Shown piece after piece: positions 19,241 to 28,598 of a stretch of 64,000 bases of DNA. The translations under genes were made by a program, and so were the position numbers. The notes beneath the pieces were generated by a model that did not search any database, was not told the origin of the DNA, and saw only the letters and a program-made list of their open reading frames with translations. Within the stretch, counting starts at the first letter, position 1. Each line of letters opens with the position of its first letter. The DNA is taken from assembly GCF_043195195.1 (NCBI RefSeq), contig NZ_JBAFWT010000007.1, forward strand, positions 1 through 64,000, written 5' to 3'. The DNA comes from NCEH01 sp043195195. GTDB lineage: Bacteria; Pseudomonadota; Alphaproteobacteria; Rhizobiales; Xanthobacteraceae.

Positions 19241-20110
19241 ATGCAAAACCTTGTGGCGCGGGCCCCGGCAAAGGTCAATCTGACATTGCGCGTGCTTCGC
19301 AGGCGCGAAGATGGGTTTCACGATCTCGCGAGTCTCGTGAGCTTCGCAGGGGCAGCCGACCTGCTTTCCCTAGCGCCAGAGGCGGCATTTGGGCTCACCG
19401 TGACCGGCCCGACCGCACCGGAGGCCGGTCCCCAAGGGGAAAATCTCGTGCTGCGGGCCGTCGACGCCTTGCTTGAGCGAGTCGAAGGGCTACGCCTTGG
19501 GCGCTTTCACCTGGTGAAACGCCTTCCGGTGGCCGCCGGTGTCGGCGGCGGCTCGTCCGATGCGGCGGCGGCGCTGCGCCTGCTGGCGCAGCTCAACGGC
19601 ATTTCCTTCGGCGATCCGCGTCTGTTGTTGGCCGCGCAGGCGGTGGGCTCGGACGTTCCGGTCTGTCTCCTGCCGCGCGCCCGCATCATGCGCGGGGTGG
19701 GCGACGTTCTCTCGCCGCTGCTCGACCTGCCTCCGCTCCCCGCGGTGCTGGTGAACTGCCGCGTCGCGGTGCCGACCGCGCCGGTGTTCCGCGCGCTCGG
19801 CCTGCGGGCGGGCGAAAATCTGTCCGGGCCGCCCCATCCCGATGCGGTGCCGGCGGATCGTGTGGCGCTGATGGATTTTCTCGCCGGCATGCCCAACGAT
19901 CTGGAGCCGCCGGCCGAGGCGGTGGCGCCGGAGATCCGCTGCGTGAAAGAGCTCTTGAACGCCGATCCCCGCGCCCGCTTCGTGCGCATGTCCGGTTCCG
20001 GCGCCACGGTTTTCGCGCTCACCGACACCTGCCGGGAGGCCGCCGGGCTCGCCAAGGCGATGCAGGCGGCTCAACCTTCCTGGTGGGTCCGTCCCACGGT
20101 GTTGCGATGA
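19241..20110 (+). CDS. ispE: 4-diphosphocytidyl-2-C-methyl-D-erythritol kinase
   Basis: A 289-aa GHMP kinase of the non-mevalonate isoprenoid pathway, phosphorylating the 2-hydroxyl of CDP-methylerythritol. Visible are the substrate-side APAKVNLTLRVL near residues 8-19, the ATP loop LPVAAGVGGGSSDAAAAL near residues 90-106, and the C-terminal MSGSGATVFAL motif. Length matches the family. The start at 19241 is in a short gap opposite the TPR gene. Its stop overlaps the ynfA start (ATGA). The polyprenyl synthase at 23.6 kb uses isoprenoid units from the same pathway. Confidence 0.96.
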   Translation: MQNLVARAPAKVNLTLRVLRRREDGFHDLASLVSFAGAADLLSLAPEAAFGLTVTGPTAPEAGPQGENLVLRAVDALLERVEGLRLGRFHLVKRLPVAAGVGGGSSDAAAALRLLAQLNGISFGDPRLLLAAQAVGSDVPVCLLPRARIMRGVGDVLSPLLDLPPLPAVLVNCRVAVPTAPVFRALGLRAGENLSGPPHPDAVPADRVALMDFLAGMPNDLEPPAEAVAPEIRCVKELLNADPRARFVRMSGSGATVFALTDTCREAAGLAKAMQAAQPSWWVRPTVLR

Positions 20111-20427
20111 CGTTTCTGGCCTATGGCGTTGCTGCGCTCGCTGAAATTGCCGGCTGCTTTGCCTTCTGGCACGTGGTGCGCAGTGGCGGATCGTCCTGGT
20201 GGCTTGTGCCGGGGTTCGCCAGCCTCGTGCTGTTCGCCGGAGCTCTGACGCTGGTGGATGCCCAGGCCGCCGGGCGGGCGTTTGCGGCCTATGGCGGCGT
20301 CTATATCCTTGGATCCCTGGCCTGGATGTGGGCCGTTGAGGGTGTGCGGCCGGATCGTTTCGACACCTTCGGCACCGCCCTGTGCCTCGCGGGGGCGGCG
20401 GTGATCGTGTTCGCCCCGCGCGGCTGA
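20107..20427 (+). CDS. YnfA family small membrane protein
   Basis: A 106-aa inner membrane protein of the UPF0060/YnfA family, predicted four helices. It shows AEIAGCFAFW near residues 10-19, an AFAAYGGVYILGSLAWMWAVEG stretch, and the typical end WDxxGxxLCLxGAxVI, here RFDTFGTALCLAGAAVIVFAPRG. ATG 20107 overlaps the ispE stop, so translation is coupled; an upstream in-frame start at 20083 lies inside ispE and was rejected. The family resembles small multidrug resistance proteins but its physiological role is not settled. Confidence 0.93.
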   Translation: MTFLAYGVAALAEIAGCFAFWHVVRSGGSSWWLVPGFASLVLFAGALTLVDAQAAGRAFAAYGGVYILGSLAWMWAVEGVRPDRFDTFGTALCLAGAAVIVFAPRG

Positions 20428-20429
20428 GG

Positions 20430-20455
20430 CGCGCCGCCGGACCGCCGGCGGCGCG
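20430..20455. terminator. Hairpin between ynfA and the S53 peptidase gene
   Basis: An 11-bp perfect GC stem (CGCGCCGCCGG / CCGGCGGCGCG) with a 4-base loop lies between two convergent genes. It lacks a T tract on either side, so it is a probable bidirectional stem that may need Rho or only protect RNA ends. Confidence 0.5.
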
Positions 20456-20476
20456 GAACGTCGGGAAAATGCCTTA

Positions 20477-23428
20477 TCAGATCAGCCAGCCGTCGCCGCT
20501 GGTGCTGGTGAAGTCGAGCTGAACGATCAGGTCGTTGAAATCGTGGTCGCCGCCGCCGGCCAGATCCTCCCAGCCCCAGGTGTTGAGCCCGTAGCTCCAT
20601 AGATGGGTCACGCCCGCGCCGTCCGCCTGCTCATTGGCCTGGGCGAATGCCCAGAAGGTGTTCGCCCCGTTGGTGAGCTTCATGGCGATGATGTCGCCGG
20701 CATTGACCCTGGCAATCTCGGTCTGGGCATAATTGCCCCAGCCTGGGCTGTCGATGGAGGTCTGTCCGTCGACGGTGTGATAGGCGCGGGCCTGCGCTGC
20801 TTCGGCATAGCCGGCCGCGCCCGGCGCGAGGCCGCCGATATCGCCGTTGAGATCATCCACCTTATAGAAGGTCAGGTGGGTCTCGTCCGCGCCGTTCTGG
20901 CGGATGCGGACCACTACGTCCTGCGTGTTGGCGCCGCCGGCGGTCTCGGCGATGGCGACCGGGCGGGCGAGAGTCACGGCGCCGTCCTCGGTTCCGAACG
21001 CGGCGAACCCGAATGCCGAGGTCAGCGCAGCCTGGTAGAGCGCTAGGGCATCTGTGCCTGAGGTCGCGGAGAGCGTGGCGCCGTTCGCCACATGGATCGA
21101 GCCGGGGGTTGCCTGCCCGACCCCGTCGAAGATGCGCACGAGGTCGGGGTCGAAATCGCTTTGCAGGGATTGCTGAGCGAGCCGGCTGGTCCAGGCCAGA
21201 TCGCTGCCGCCGCCTTGGGCCGTGAAGCTTTGGCCGCCCGCCGATAGGGAGAAGCTGCCGTCCAACCCCTGCGATTGCACCAGCAGGGTCTGGCTCGCGT
21301 CACTCACCCCATGGGTGGCATCGACGATGCCAAGCACGGCCGGAGCATCGGAATACATCTGCGAATGGGCGATGGCGGTCAGGGCTCGGGCAAGCAGCAA
21401 GCCGTTCGGGGAGCCGAGCCCGGTAGTGTAATCATAGCCCGACTCGGCATCGAACCCGAGGCCGGTTGGAACGACATAATTGCCGCTGTTCTCGTCCAAG
21501 ACCGCGCCCGGGGTGTCTTTCGTCGCCACGTAATAGGTGGAGATGTTGTTGCCGAGCGAGATGTCGTTGAACGCGCCGGGGGCAATGGCCGCGGCCATAT
21601 AAAGCAGGTCGTTATAATAGCCGAGCTGCGGCAGATTCTGGTTCTCGAAGATGGCGTCGAACTGTGCCGTCAGCGAGGCCCAGAGGGGCGTTGCCGCGCT
21701 GGTGCCACCGTCGCCATGGGTCAAGCTGACGCTCGAATCGGTGATGTAATCGCTGCTGAGTACGTAATAATAGGCATTCCCCGACGCGAGCGCCGACACA
21801 TCCGGCGCGCCGCGACCCACCGCGACGGTGGCGCCGATGCTGGTCGGTGTCAGGCCATAGTCGGTCTGGTAGCTCGGCGTACTCTGGGTGGTGTCGACGC
21901 CGCCGCTGCTGGAATTATTGGAGCTGTAGGAGGGATCGAGCGTGCCTTCGCCGTGCTTGTTGTAGCTGATGTAATAAGCATTCCAGGTGGTCTCGAACAA
22001 CCGCAGCAAAGGGTCGGTCTGCGTCGGGTCGCTGTTCGCCACCATGTTGGTCGGGAGTGTGGTCAGGCCGGCGGCGGTCATCGCCATCAGCAGATCCAGG
22101 TTCGGCGTATCGGACATCACCTGCGCGACCAGATCGGTCGCGGGCACTCCGGTGGCGAGGGTCGGGTCGGACTGCGCGCTGGCGAGCGTGCTGATGGACG
22201 TCCCGCCCACCACAATCGCGGTGGAAACCGTGTGCGAGGTTCGCAGCAAGGGGCTGCCGGTGCCATATTCGGTCTGCGAGCCACCGTCTCCGGACGAGAG
22301 AAAAACCGACATGTTGCGTAAGGCCGCGTCGGTGAACAGATCCGAATAGGCAAGATAGAAAAGCGAATTGGGGGTGGGCTCGGCGTCTTCGGGGAACGAG
22401 GAGGTGAGGATGCCGGGATTGTTGAGCAGGTCCCAGACGGCCTGCTGATAGGCGGTAAAATGGGTCTGGCCAACGAAGCTGTAGAGCAGCTGGGTGCTGT
22501 TCGGGGCGGCGGACGCGACCACCGATATGTCGAGCGCGGTCTCGTCGATGAAGCCGGTCCAACCTGCGGGATCGGCTCCAGGAAGGACCTGGAATTGCTC
22601 GGCCGTCACCGCCGGCAGATTGAGCGCGGCGCGATAGGCGTTTATGGCGGCCAGGAGAGCGGCGGGATCCTGCGTGGTGGGTTCGACGAGCGCGATGGCC
22701 GGTGTGGCGATGCTGGAATCGAGCGGAAAATTATAGGCATCGGCGATGACGGCCGGCGTCGAGGTGACCTCGTTGCCACCATTTCCGATGCCCTGGTTGC
22801 CCGCCTGGGGTGCATATGCGGTGACGCCGGCCGCCACGGCGGGCGTCCCGACGGACACGTTCTCGTCCACCCAGAGGCCGCGCACGCTTGCGGAGATCGC
22901 GTCGGGCATGGAGAGGTTGCCGGCCCAGGCGTAGAAGGTGCCGTCATCGGATTTTACCTCCAGCAACGGGGTGTTGAAGAGGCTTTCGAACTGGGCCGGA
23001 GTGAGCTGCAGCCAGATGGTGCGGGACTGGGCAGAGGAAATGTAACCCGCATCCGTCAGCAATGCGCTTGCGCCGATCCCGTTCGCGGAGTCGGTGATGT
23101 AGTCGATGACCGCCTGGTAGGTCAGCGGGTTCGCGCCATAGGTATTCCAGACCTCGGTCTGGCTGGCGAGGGCCACTTGGCGCTCGGCCCAGGAGCTTTC
23201 CAGCAGGGCCGTGGGATCGTTCGCCCGGTTCAGCGTCAGCGCCACATTAATGAGCGCGTCTGTCCCGGTCGCGGCGGTGACGCTGGTGGCACCGTAGAGC
23301 GACGCGAAGAGGGCGTTGGTCTGGCTGCCGGCGCGTGCGTCCGTAAACTGCTGGTCGGTTGCGAGCTGGAACGCGTTCGCGTCGAGGAAGCTGGAATTGT
23401 CGACGACGTCGTAGGTAATCGCGGTCAT
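20477..23428 (-). CDS. S53 family peptidase (sedolisin/kumamolisin-like) with type I secretion-like C-terminus
   Basis: A 983-aa protein. An N-terminal activation propeptide occupies roughly residues 40-190. The peptidase domain shows the catalytic pair in DETALDIS (Glu about 295, Asp about 299), the oxyanion Asp in FLSSGDGGS (about 379) and the catalytic Ser in GGTSAATPLWASL (about 574), followed by the calcium-site region FNDISLGNN and GYDYTTGLGSPNG. All key residues are present, so it should be active, probably at acid pH. A C-terminal region of about 230 residues resembles DUF4114-type beta domains, ending DHDFNDLIVQLDF and a short Gly/hydrophobic tail. There is no signal peptide; this end suggests type I export. 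ATG 23428 has GGGGGG about 8 bases upstream. Confidence 0.88.
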   Translation of the reverse strand: MTAITYDVVDNSSFLDANAFQLATDQQFTDARAGSQTNALFASLYGATSVTAATGTDALINVALTLNRANDPTALLESSWAERQVALASQTEVWNTYGANPLTYQAVIDYITDSANGIGASALLTDAGYISSAQSRTIWLQLTPAQFESLFNTPLLEVKSDDGTFYAWAGNLSMPDAISASVRGLWVDENVSVGTPAVAAGVTAYAPQAGNQGIGNGGNEVTSTPAVIADAYNFPLDSSIATPAIALVEPTTQDPAALLAAINAYRAALNLPAVTAEQFQVLPGADPAGWTGFIDETALDISVVASAAPNSTQLLYSFVGQTHFTAYQQAVWDLLNNPGILTSSFPEDAEPTPNSLFYLAYSDLFTDAALRNMSVFLSSGDGGSQTEYGTGSPLLRTSHTVSTAIVVGGTSISTLASAQSDPTLATGVPATDLVAQVMSDTPNLDLLMAMTAAGLTTLPTNMVANSDPTQTDPLLRLFETTWNAYYISYNKHGEGTLDPSYSSNNSSSGGVDTTQSTPSYQTDYGLTPTSIGATVAVGRGAPDVSALASGNAYYYVLSSDYITDSSVSLTHGDGGTSAATPLWASLTAQFDAIFENQNLPQLGYYNDLLYMAAAIAPGAFNDISLGNNISTYYVATKDTPGAVLDENSGNYVVPTGLGFDAESGYDYTTGLGSPNGLLLARALTAIAHSQMYSDAPAVLGIVDATHGVSDASQTLLVQSQGLDGSFSLSAGGQSFTAQGGGSDLAWTSRLAQQSLQSDFDPDLVRIFDGVGQATPGSIHVANGATLSATSGTDALALYQAALTSAFGFAAFGTEDGAVTLARPVAIAETAGGANTQDVVVRIRQNGADETHLTFYKVDDLNGDIGGLAPGAAGYAEAAQARAYHTVDGQTSIDSPGWGNYAQTEIARVNAGDIIAMKLTNGANTFWAFAQANEQADGAGVTHLWSYGLNTWGWEDLAGGGDHDFNDLIVQLDFTSTSGDGWLI

Positions 23429-23614
23429 CTATCGTGCCCCCCGCACGCCGAAAAACCGCAGTTACCTTAAGCTTGGACCTGTCGCGGTGGAACCGGAGTT
23501 CCGGCCATACGCATCAAATTTTCCACACCATCGCACCGCAGCAACAGTTTGAGCGGAAACTGACTGTGACGATAGGTGACCCGAAAACGGGCGCGATAAG
23601 CGACAGATGCGGGC

Positions 23615-24622
23615 TCAATGGGCCCGGGAAATGCAGAAATCCACCGCTTCCATCAACGCATCCTTGGCGCTTCCCGGCGGGAACAAGGCAAGGGCATCCT
23701 TGGCGATGGCGCCGTAATGGCGTGCGCGCTCGATGGTATCGACCAGCGCCCGATGCTTGGTGAGCAGGCCAATGGCCTGATCGAGCTGGGCATCGTCGCA
23801 GGCGCTCTGCTCCAGGCTGCGCTGCCAGAAGGCGCGTTCCTGCGCATCGCCACGGCGGAAGGCGAGAACCACCGGCAGGGTAATCTTGCCCTCGCGGAAA
23901 TCATCGCCGACATTCTTGCCGAGCTTGGCCTGGCTGCCACCGTAGTCGAGCGCGTCATCCACCAGTTGGAAGGCGATGCCGAGGTTCATGCCATAGGAGC
24001 GGCAGGCGCCCTGTTCCGCTTTCGGGCGGGCGCCAAGCACCGCCCCGACCTCGCAGGCAGCGGCGAACAGTTCCGCCGTCTTGCCGCGGATCACGGCGAG
24101 ATAATCGTCCTCCGATGTCTCGGTGTTCTTGGCGGCGGCGAGCTGCATCACTTCGCCCTCGGCGATCACGCAGGCGGCGTTGGAGAGGATGTCGAGGCAT
24201 TGGAGCGAGCCGACCTCGACCATCATCTTGAACGCCTGCCCCAGCAGGAAGTCGCCCACCAGCACGCTCGCCTCATTGCCCCAGAGCTTTCGGGCGGCGA
24301 GTTTACCGCGCCGCATGTCGCTCTCGTCCACCACGTCGTCGTGGAGCAAGGTGGCGGTGTGCATGAACTCTACGGAGGCGGCGAGCTTCACATGGCCTTC
24401 TCCGCGATAGCCGCTGAGCGCCGCGCAGGCGAGGGTCAGCATGGGCCGCAACCGCTTTCCGCCACCGGAGATGAGATGGTTCGCGACCTCGGGGATCATC
24501 GCCACATCCGACCCCGTCCGGGTCAGAATGGTGGCGTTCACCCGCTCCATGTCCGTCTTCACGAGACGGACGAGGGCGTCAATGGATGGGTCGGTCGGCT
24601 CGAACGGAAGGACGACGGCCAA
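23615..24622 (-). CDS. ispB: Long-chain polyprenyl diphosphate synthase (octa-/decaprenyl type)
   Basis: A 335-aa all-trans prenyl elongase that makes the ubiquinone side chain. Both aspartate-rich motifs are intact: LLHDDVVDESDMRRG near residues 92-106 and QLVDDALDYGG near residues 218-228, with GGGKRLRP near residue 53. Residues before the first motif (SVEFMHTATLL) have no bulky blocks, in line with a long product; the exact chain length cannot be read. The start is TTG 24622, with GGGAG a few bases upstream. It is divergent from a DUF2007 gene. Confidence 0.93.
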   Translation of the reverse strand: MAVVLPFEPTDPSIDALVRLVKTDMERVNATILTRTGSDVAMIPEVANHLISGGGKRLRPMLTLACAALSGYRGEGHVKLAASVEFMHTATLLHDDVVDESDMRRGKLAARKLWGNEASVLVGDFLLGQAFKMMVEVGSLQCLDILSNAACVIAEGEVMQLAAAKNTETSEDDYLAVIRGKTAELFAAACEVGAVLGARPKAEQGACRSYGMNLGIAFQLVDDALDYGGSQAKLGKNVGDDFREGKITLPVVLAFRRGDAQERAFWQRSLEQSACDDAQLDQAIGLLTKHRALVDTIERARHYGAIAKDALALFPPGSAKDALMEAVDFCISRAH

Positions 24623-24735
24623 GAAACGCTCCCGCTTGTCATTCTGTGGGCGGCACCATAGGGATGGCGGAGGGTGACGCGCAAGCGTGAGGGGTACCCG
24701 GAACGGCGCCGCGGCGCAAATCCATCGGAGAATTG

Positions 24736-24963
24736 ATGCGCGATCTGGTGCGGACCAACGACCTCGTGCTGATCTCCGCGGTGGAAGCGCTGCTTTCCGC
24801 CGCCGACATCGGCCATATGGTCGCGGACAGCCATGTCAGCGCGCTGGAAGGCTCCATTGGCATCATTCCGCGCCGGGTTCTGGTGCTGGACGACGATCTG
24901 ATCCGCAGCCGCAGGCTGCTCAGGGAGGCGGGCCTCGGCGATGTCCTCTGCGATGAGGCCTGA
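24736..24963 (+). CDS. DUF2007 domain protein
   Basis: A 75-aa protein of the DUF2007 family (small ferredoxin-like fold, putative signalling role). It shows the MRDLVRTNDLVLISAVEALL start, a VADSHVSALEG core and the RRVLVLDDDLIRSRRLL end. ATG 24736 with GGAGAA upstream is preferred over the TTG at 24733. Its last 23 bases overlap the next gene, which starts at 24941, so the two are coupled. In Hyphomicrobiales this pair is often seen beside the polyprenyl synthase gene. Confidence 0.9.
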   Translation: MRDLVRTNDLVLISAVEALLSAADIGHMVADSHVSALEGSIGIIPRRVLVLDDDLIRSRRLLREAGLGDVLCDEA

Positions 24964-25714
24964 GGCACCCGTCACCGAAGACCGGGTGCTCGGGGGGCGC
25001 CTCTTGCTGCGCCAGCCCGCCACCGGCCACCGGGTGGGCCATGACGCCATTCTGCTCGCGGCGGCGGCCCCGGCGACGACAGGCCGTTTCGCTGATTTCG
25101 GCGCCGGTGTTGGAAGCGCCGGCCTTGCGGTTTTGTGGCGCCTGAATGCGGCGCACGCGACCCTGGTGGAGATCGATCCCGCGCTCGCCGCGCTGGCCAC
25201 CGAAAACGGGGCGGCCAATGGGTTCGCGCCCCGCTGCGACATTGTGTGCGCCGACGTTCTGACGCTCGCCCGGCCCGGCGGGCCGGATTTCCCTGCGGCG
25301 GAACGCTTCGATCTGGTGTTGACAAACCCGCCCTTCAACGCGACCGGCGCCCATCAGACATCCCCGGACGCCGCCCGCGCCCGTGCGCATATGGCCGGCG
25401 CCGAGACCCTCAGGGAATGGGTCACCGCCGCCTATCGCTGCCTTGCGCCGGGGGGAACATTGGCCATGATCCTGCGGCCGGAAGACCTTGCGATGCTGCT
25501 TTCAGCGCTGGAGGGACGGTTCGGGGCGGCGCGGCTTTTGCCGGTGCATGCCAACCCGACGGCGCCGGCCGTGCGGCTTTTGGTGCGGGCGATCAAGGGC
25601 CGCCGCACCGCGCCTGCGCTCTTGCCGGGCCTCATTTTGGCGGATGCGGATGGGATGCCGACACCCCGCTCTACCGCCATCCTGCGCGACGGCGCGGCGC
25701 TGGAGATGGGGTAG
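24941..25714 (+). CDS. TrmN6-like methyltransferase (COG4123)
   Basis: A 257-aa class I methyltransferase. Motif I is ADFGAGVGSAGLAVL near residues 50-64; an acidic strand end (LVEIDPALAALA) follows, and the NPPF catalytic motif is LVLTNPPFNATG near residues 126-137. NPPF marks enzymes acting on a planar amino nitrogen. The family includes E. coli TrmN6 (YfiC), which makes m6A37 in tRNA-Val. ATG 24941 overlaps the DUF2007 gene; ATG 24953 is a second option. Substrate assignment rests on family only. Confidence 0.85.
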   Translation: MSSAMRPEAPVTEDRVLGGRLLLRQPATGHRVGHDAILLAAAAPATTGRFADFGAGVGSAGLAVLWRLNAAHATLVEIDPALAALATENGAANGFAPRCDIVCADVLTLARPGGPDFPAAERFDLVLTNPPFNATGAHQTSPDAARARAHMAGAETLREWVTAAYRCLAPGGTLAMILRPEDLAMLLSALEGRFGAARLLPVHANPTAPAVRLLVRAIKGRRTAPALLPGLILADADGMPTPRSTAILRDGAALEMG

Positions 25715-26102
25715 GGGTTCTTAGATTCGCAAACGAAATCGGATCGAAAATCAGGGATCGGTCAGATTTGGCAGGCTTGCGAGGGCGTTGCCGAGTGGGG
25801 CGGGGCAGGGCCGGCCGATCGAGGGGGAAGGCGTTGGGGCGCCTTGGTTTTTTCGCCCTATGAGCGCATGCCGAAGGCCCGGTGTGCGGGCAAATGTTTC
25901 ATGTGAAACATCGGCGCGGGGAAGAAGAACGGCGCAGATATTGTGCGTCAAAGCGCGTGTTCCGTGGATGAATCCGCAATTTCCGCAGAAGTTCAGCGAG
26001 ACGAAGTTTGCGCAGCATCGGGCGCGGCAGAACGCGGGATTGTCCTCGCCGTCGCGACCGCCCACCATGAATTCACCGGAATGTGGCCCGACATAGGTCT
26101 TC
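25715..26102. other. Intergenic region without a convincing gene
   Basis: The 388-base gap before the S49 peptidase gene has short open frames on both strands but none with a recognised domain or ribosome site. It contains a parS-like palindrome at 25895-25910. Otherwise it is most likely promoter DNA for the peptidase gene. Confidence 0.5.
25895..25910. promoter_or_regulatory. parS-like ParB binding site
   Basis: The 16 bases TGTTTCATGTGAAACA differ from the widely conserved parS palindrome TGTTTCACGTGAAACA at one central position. Flanking A and T extend the symmetry by one base each side. The site lies in a non-coding gap, as many parS copies do. Chance occurrence of a 15/16 match in 64 kb is unlikely, but binding is not shown and parAB is not in the window. 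Confidence 0.5.
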
Positions 26103-26996
26103 ATGGACGAACCTTTCCTCGCCTCTCTTCAGCGCGGCGCCCGCCGCTTGCTTCCCGCCCGCTGGCGCGACGATCTCACCACGGTTCCGGTGGTGCGCCT
26201 TTCGGGCGCCATCGGCATGATCACGCCGTTCCAGCAGAGCCTCACGCTCGCCGGCGTGGCCAAGACGCTGGACCGCGCGTTCGCGGTCAAGAGGGCGCCT
26301 GCGGTGGCACTGATCATCAATTCCCCGGGCGGCGCGCCGGTGCAGTCCCATCTGATCCACAAGCGCATCCGCGCCCTGGCGGAGGAGAAGGAAAAACACG
26401 TCTTCGCCTTCGTCGAGGATGTGGCGGCCTCGGGCGGCTACATGATCGCCTGCGCCGCCGACGAGATCTTCGTCGATCTGTCTTCCATCGTCGGGTCCAT
26501 CGGGGTGATTTCCGCCGGCTTCGGCTTCGACAAGCTGATCGAGCGCATCGGCGTCGAGCGCCGCGTGCACACCGCCGGCACGCGCAAGATGATGCTCGAT
26601 CCCTTCCGCCCCGAGCAGGAGGAGGATGTGGAGCGGCTGAAGGCGCTGCAACGCGACATCCATCAGATGTTCGCCGATCTGGTGCGGCGTCGACGCGGCC
26701 CGGTGCTTTCGGGCGATGACGACCTTCTGTTCTCGGGCGAGTTCTGGGCGGGCGCGCAGGCGCTCTCGCTCGGCCTTGCGGATGGGGTCGGCGACTTGAG
26801 GGAGATTCTCCGGGCGCGCTACGGGCGCGAGGTGCGCACCCCGCTCGTCACCGCGCCGGGCGGATGGTTCGGCCGCCGGGCGCCGGGGGTCGGCACGTCG
26901 GGTTCGGCCATCGGCGGCGCGGCGGGCGTTGGGTTCGCGCAGGGCTTGGCTTCGCTCGCCGAGGAGCGGGCGCTCTGGTCCCGCTACGGATTGTAA
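26103..26996 (+). CDS. S49 family signal peptide peptidase (SppA/SohB-like)
   Basis: A 297-aa serine peptidase with ClpP-like fold. The catalytic Ser is in VEDVAASGGYMIACAAD (Ser110), and the candidate general base Lys is in TAGTRKMMLD (Lys162), 52 residues later, the same spacing as in Bacillus subtilis SppA. INSPGGAPVQSH near residue 73 is the usual oxyanion and substrate strand. There is no clear N-terminal membrane anchor, unlike E. coli SohB. A small membrane-protein gene starts 17 bases downstream with a strong ribosome site and may supply a membrane partner. Confidence 0.9.
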   Translation: MDEPFLASLQRGARRLLPARWRDDLTTVPVVRLSGAIGMITPFQQSLTLAGVAKTLDRAFAVKRAPAVALIINSPGGAPVQSHLIHKRIRALAEEKEKHVFAFVEDVAASGGYMIACAADEIFVDLSSIVGSIGVISAGFGFDKLIERIGVERRVHTAGTRKMMLDPFRPEQEEDVERLKALQRDIHQMFADLVRRRRGPVLSGDDDLLFSGEFWAGAQALSLGLADGVGDLREILRARYGREVRTPLVTAPGGWFGRRAPGVGTSGSAIGGAAGVGFAQGLASLAEERALWSRYGL

Positions 26997-27013
26997 TCGG
27001 CAGGAGGTCCAGC

Positions 27014-27238
27014 ATGCCGCCGTTCCTGATCGTCCTTCTCGGCGCCGCCGGCGCGGTGGCGGCGACGCGTTTCCTGGTCCGCGAGGGGCGCCGGGTCAGC
27101 CGGACCATGGATGCGCATCGCGCCGCCTCGGGCGTCGAAGGTTCCGGCGTCGAGGGCGCGGGTGCCGGACCACAGGAGAAGGTCGAGGTGCTGGAGCGCG
27201 ATCCCGTGACGGGCACCTATCGCCCGCGCCGGAGGTAG
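27014..27238 (+). CDS. Small single-pass membrane protein
   Basis: A 74-aa protein with AGGAGGT perfectly spaced before ATG 27014. It has one N-terminal membrane helix (PPFLIVLLGAAGAVAA, residues 2-18), then a basic RFLVREGRRVSR segment, and a Gly/Glu-rich tail ending in LERDPVTGTYRPRRR. The ending suggests a conserved small family in Hyphomicrobiales, but I cannot name it. It lies 17 bases after the S49 peptidase gene, so the two are likely cotranscribed. Confidence 0.75.
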   Translation: MPPFLIVLLGAAGAVAATRFLVREGRRVSRTMDAHRAASGVEGSGVEGAGAGPQEKVEVLERDPVTGTYRPRRR

Positions 27239-27283
27239 CCGCCGGGCGGATTTGCTCCAGGCGGCGTCGCGCGGAAACGCGTA

Positions 27284-27293
27284 GAAACGTTTC
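27284..27293. promoter_or_regulatory. Short palindrome upstream of the MacAB genes
   Basis: A perfect 10-base palindrome, GAAACGTTTC, lies about 90 bases before the adaptor start. LacI/GalR-type regulators use similar CG-centred palindromes. A single short site is weak evidence. Confidence 0.25.
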
Positions 27294-27384
27294 CAGGCAA
27301 AGGTTACCGAGAATTCACTCAACGTCATCTCACGCCGAGTTTATCTTCGCCTCAATCGGAATGGGGCCGCGCGGCGGATAGGTG

Positions 27385-28598
27385 ATGCTTCAGAAATCGG
27401 ACGGGGTGGGGGCGATCGCGCCGCCAGCCAGAAAACGGCGGCGCGTGCGCGGCTGGTGGATCGCCGGAGCGGCGATGCTGCTGGCGGGAGCCGGCGGCTA
27501 TTATGGCTATAGCCTGACGTCCAGTGCGGCGAGCCCGGGCGTGAGCACCGAGCCGGTGGTGCGGGGCGACATCCAGCAGACGGTGACCGCGCTCGGGACC
27601 ATCAAGCCCAAGACCTATGTGGATGTCGGCACCCAGGTGTCGGGTCAATTGCGCAAGGTGATGGTGGCCATCGGCGACAGCGTCGAGAAGGCCCAGCTGC
27701 TGGCGCAGATTGACCCCACGGTCTACCAGACCAAGGTGCTCGGCGATCAGGCCCAGCTCGACAATCTCAAGGCCCAGCTCTCTCAGCAGCGCGCCCAGCT
27801 CGACCTCGACAAGCTGCGCGACGACCGTGCCACGCGCCTGCTCGCCAGCAAGGCCGGCAGCCAGGACACGGCGGATGCGGCCGCCGCCACGGTGCGCATC
27901 GGCGAAGCCAAGATGGCGGCGCTGGAAGCCCAGATCAAGCAGACCCAGGCGACCTTGGACGGCGACGTGGCCAATCTCGGCTACACCAAGATCTTCGCCC
28001 CGATTTCCGGCACGGTGGTTTCCATCACCTCGCTGGAAGGCCAGACGCTGAACGCCAACCAGACCGCCCCGATCATCCTGCGGGTGGCCGATCTCGACAC
28101 CATGCAGGTGTGGGCGCAGGTGGCGGAAGCCGACATTCCCAAGGTGAGGGTGGGCATGGAGGTGTATTTCACGACGCTGGGCATGCCGGACCGGCGCTTT
28201 ACGGCGAAAGTGGTGCAGGTTCTGCCCACCCCTGAAACGGTCAACGACGTGGTGCTCTACAACGTCCTGATCGACGTGCCGAACCCCGACCGCCTGCTCA
28301 TGACCTCCATGAGCGCGCAGGTGTTCTTCATGCTGGGCGGAGCGAAGGACGCGCTGCTGGTGCCGCCGAGCGCGGTGCGTCCCGTCGCCCGCGCCGGCAG
28401 CAAGCGCGAGGCGCGCAACGAAGCCACCGTGCGGGTGCTGGTGAACGGCGCGGTGCAAACCCGGGCCGTCAAGACCGGCCTTTCAAGCCGCACCCAGGTG
28501 CAGATCACCGAGGGGCTGAAGGAAGGTGAATTGGTGGTCACATCCACCGATCCCGCCCAGCGTGCGACGCGCCCCCCCGGCATGCCGCCGCCGCCGTT

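Noticed and set aside
23518..23526. DnaA-box-like TTTTCCACA
   Set aside because: A single box without neighbours is expected by chance.
25788..26096. 102-codon plus-strand frame before the S49 peptidase gene
   Set aside because: No ribosome site, odd composition and no family; it overlaps the parS-like site.
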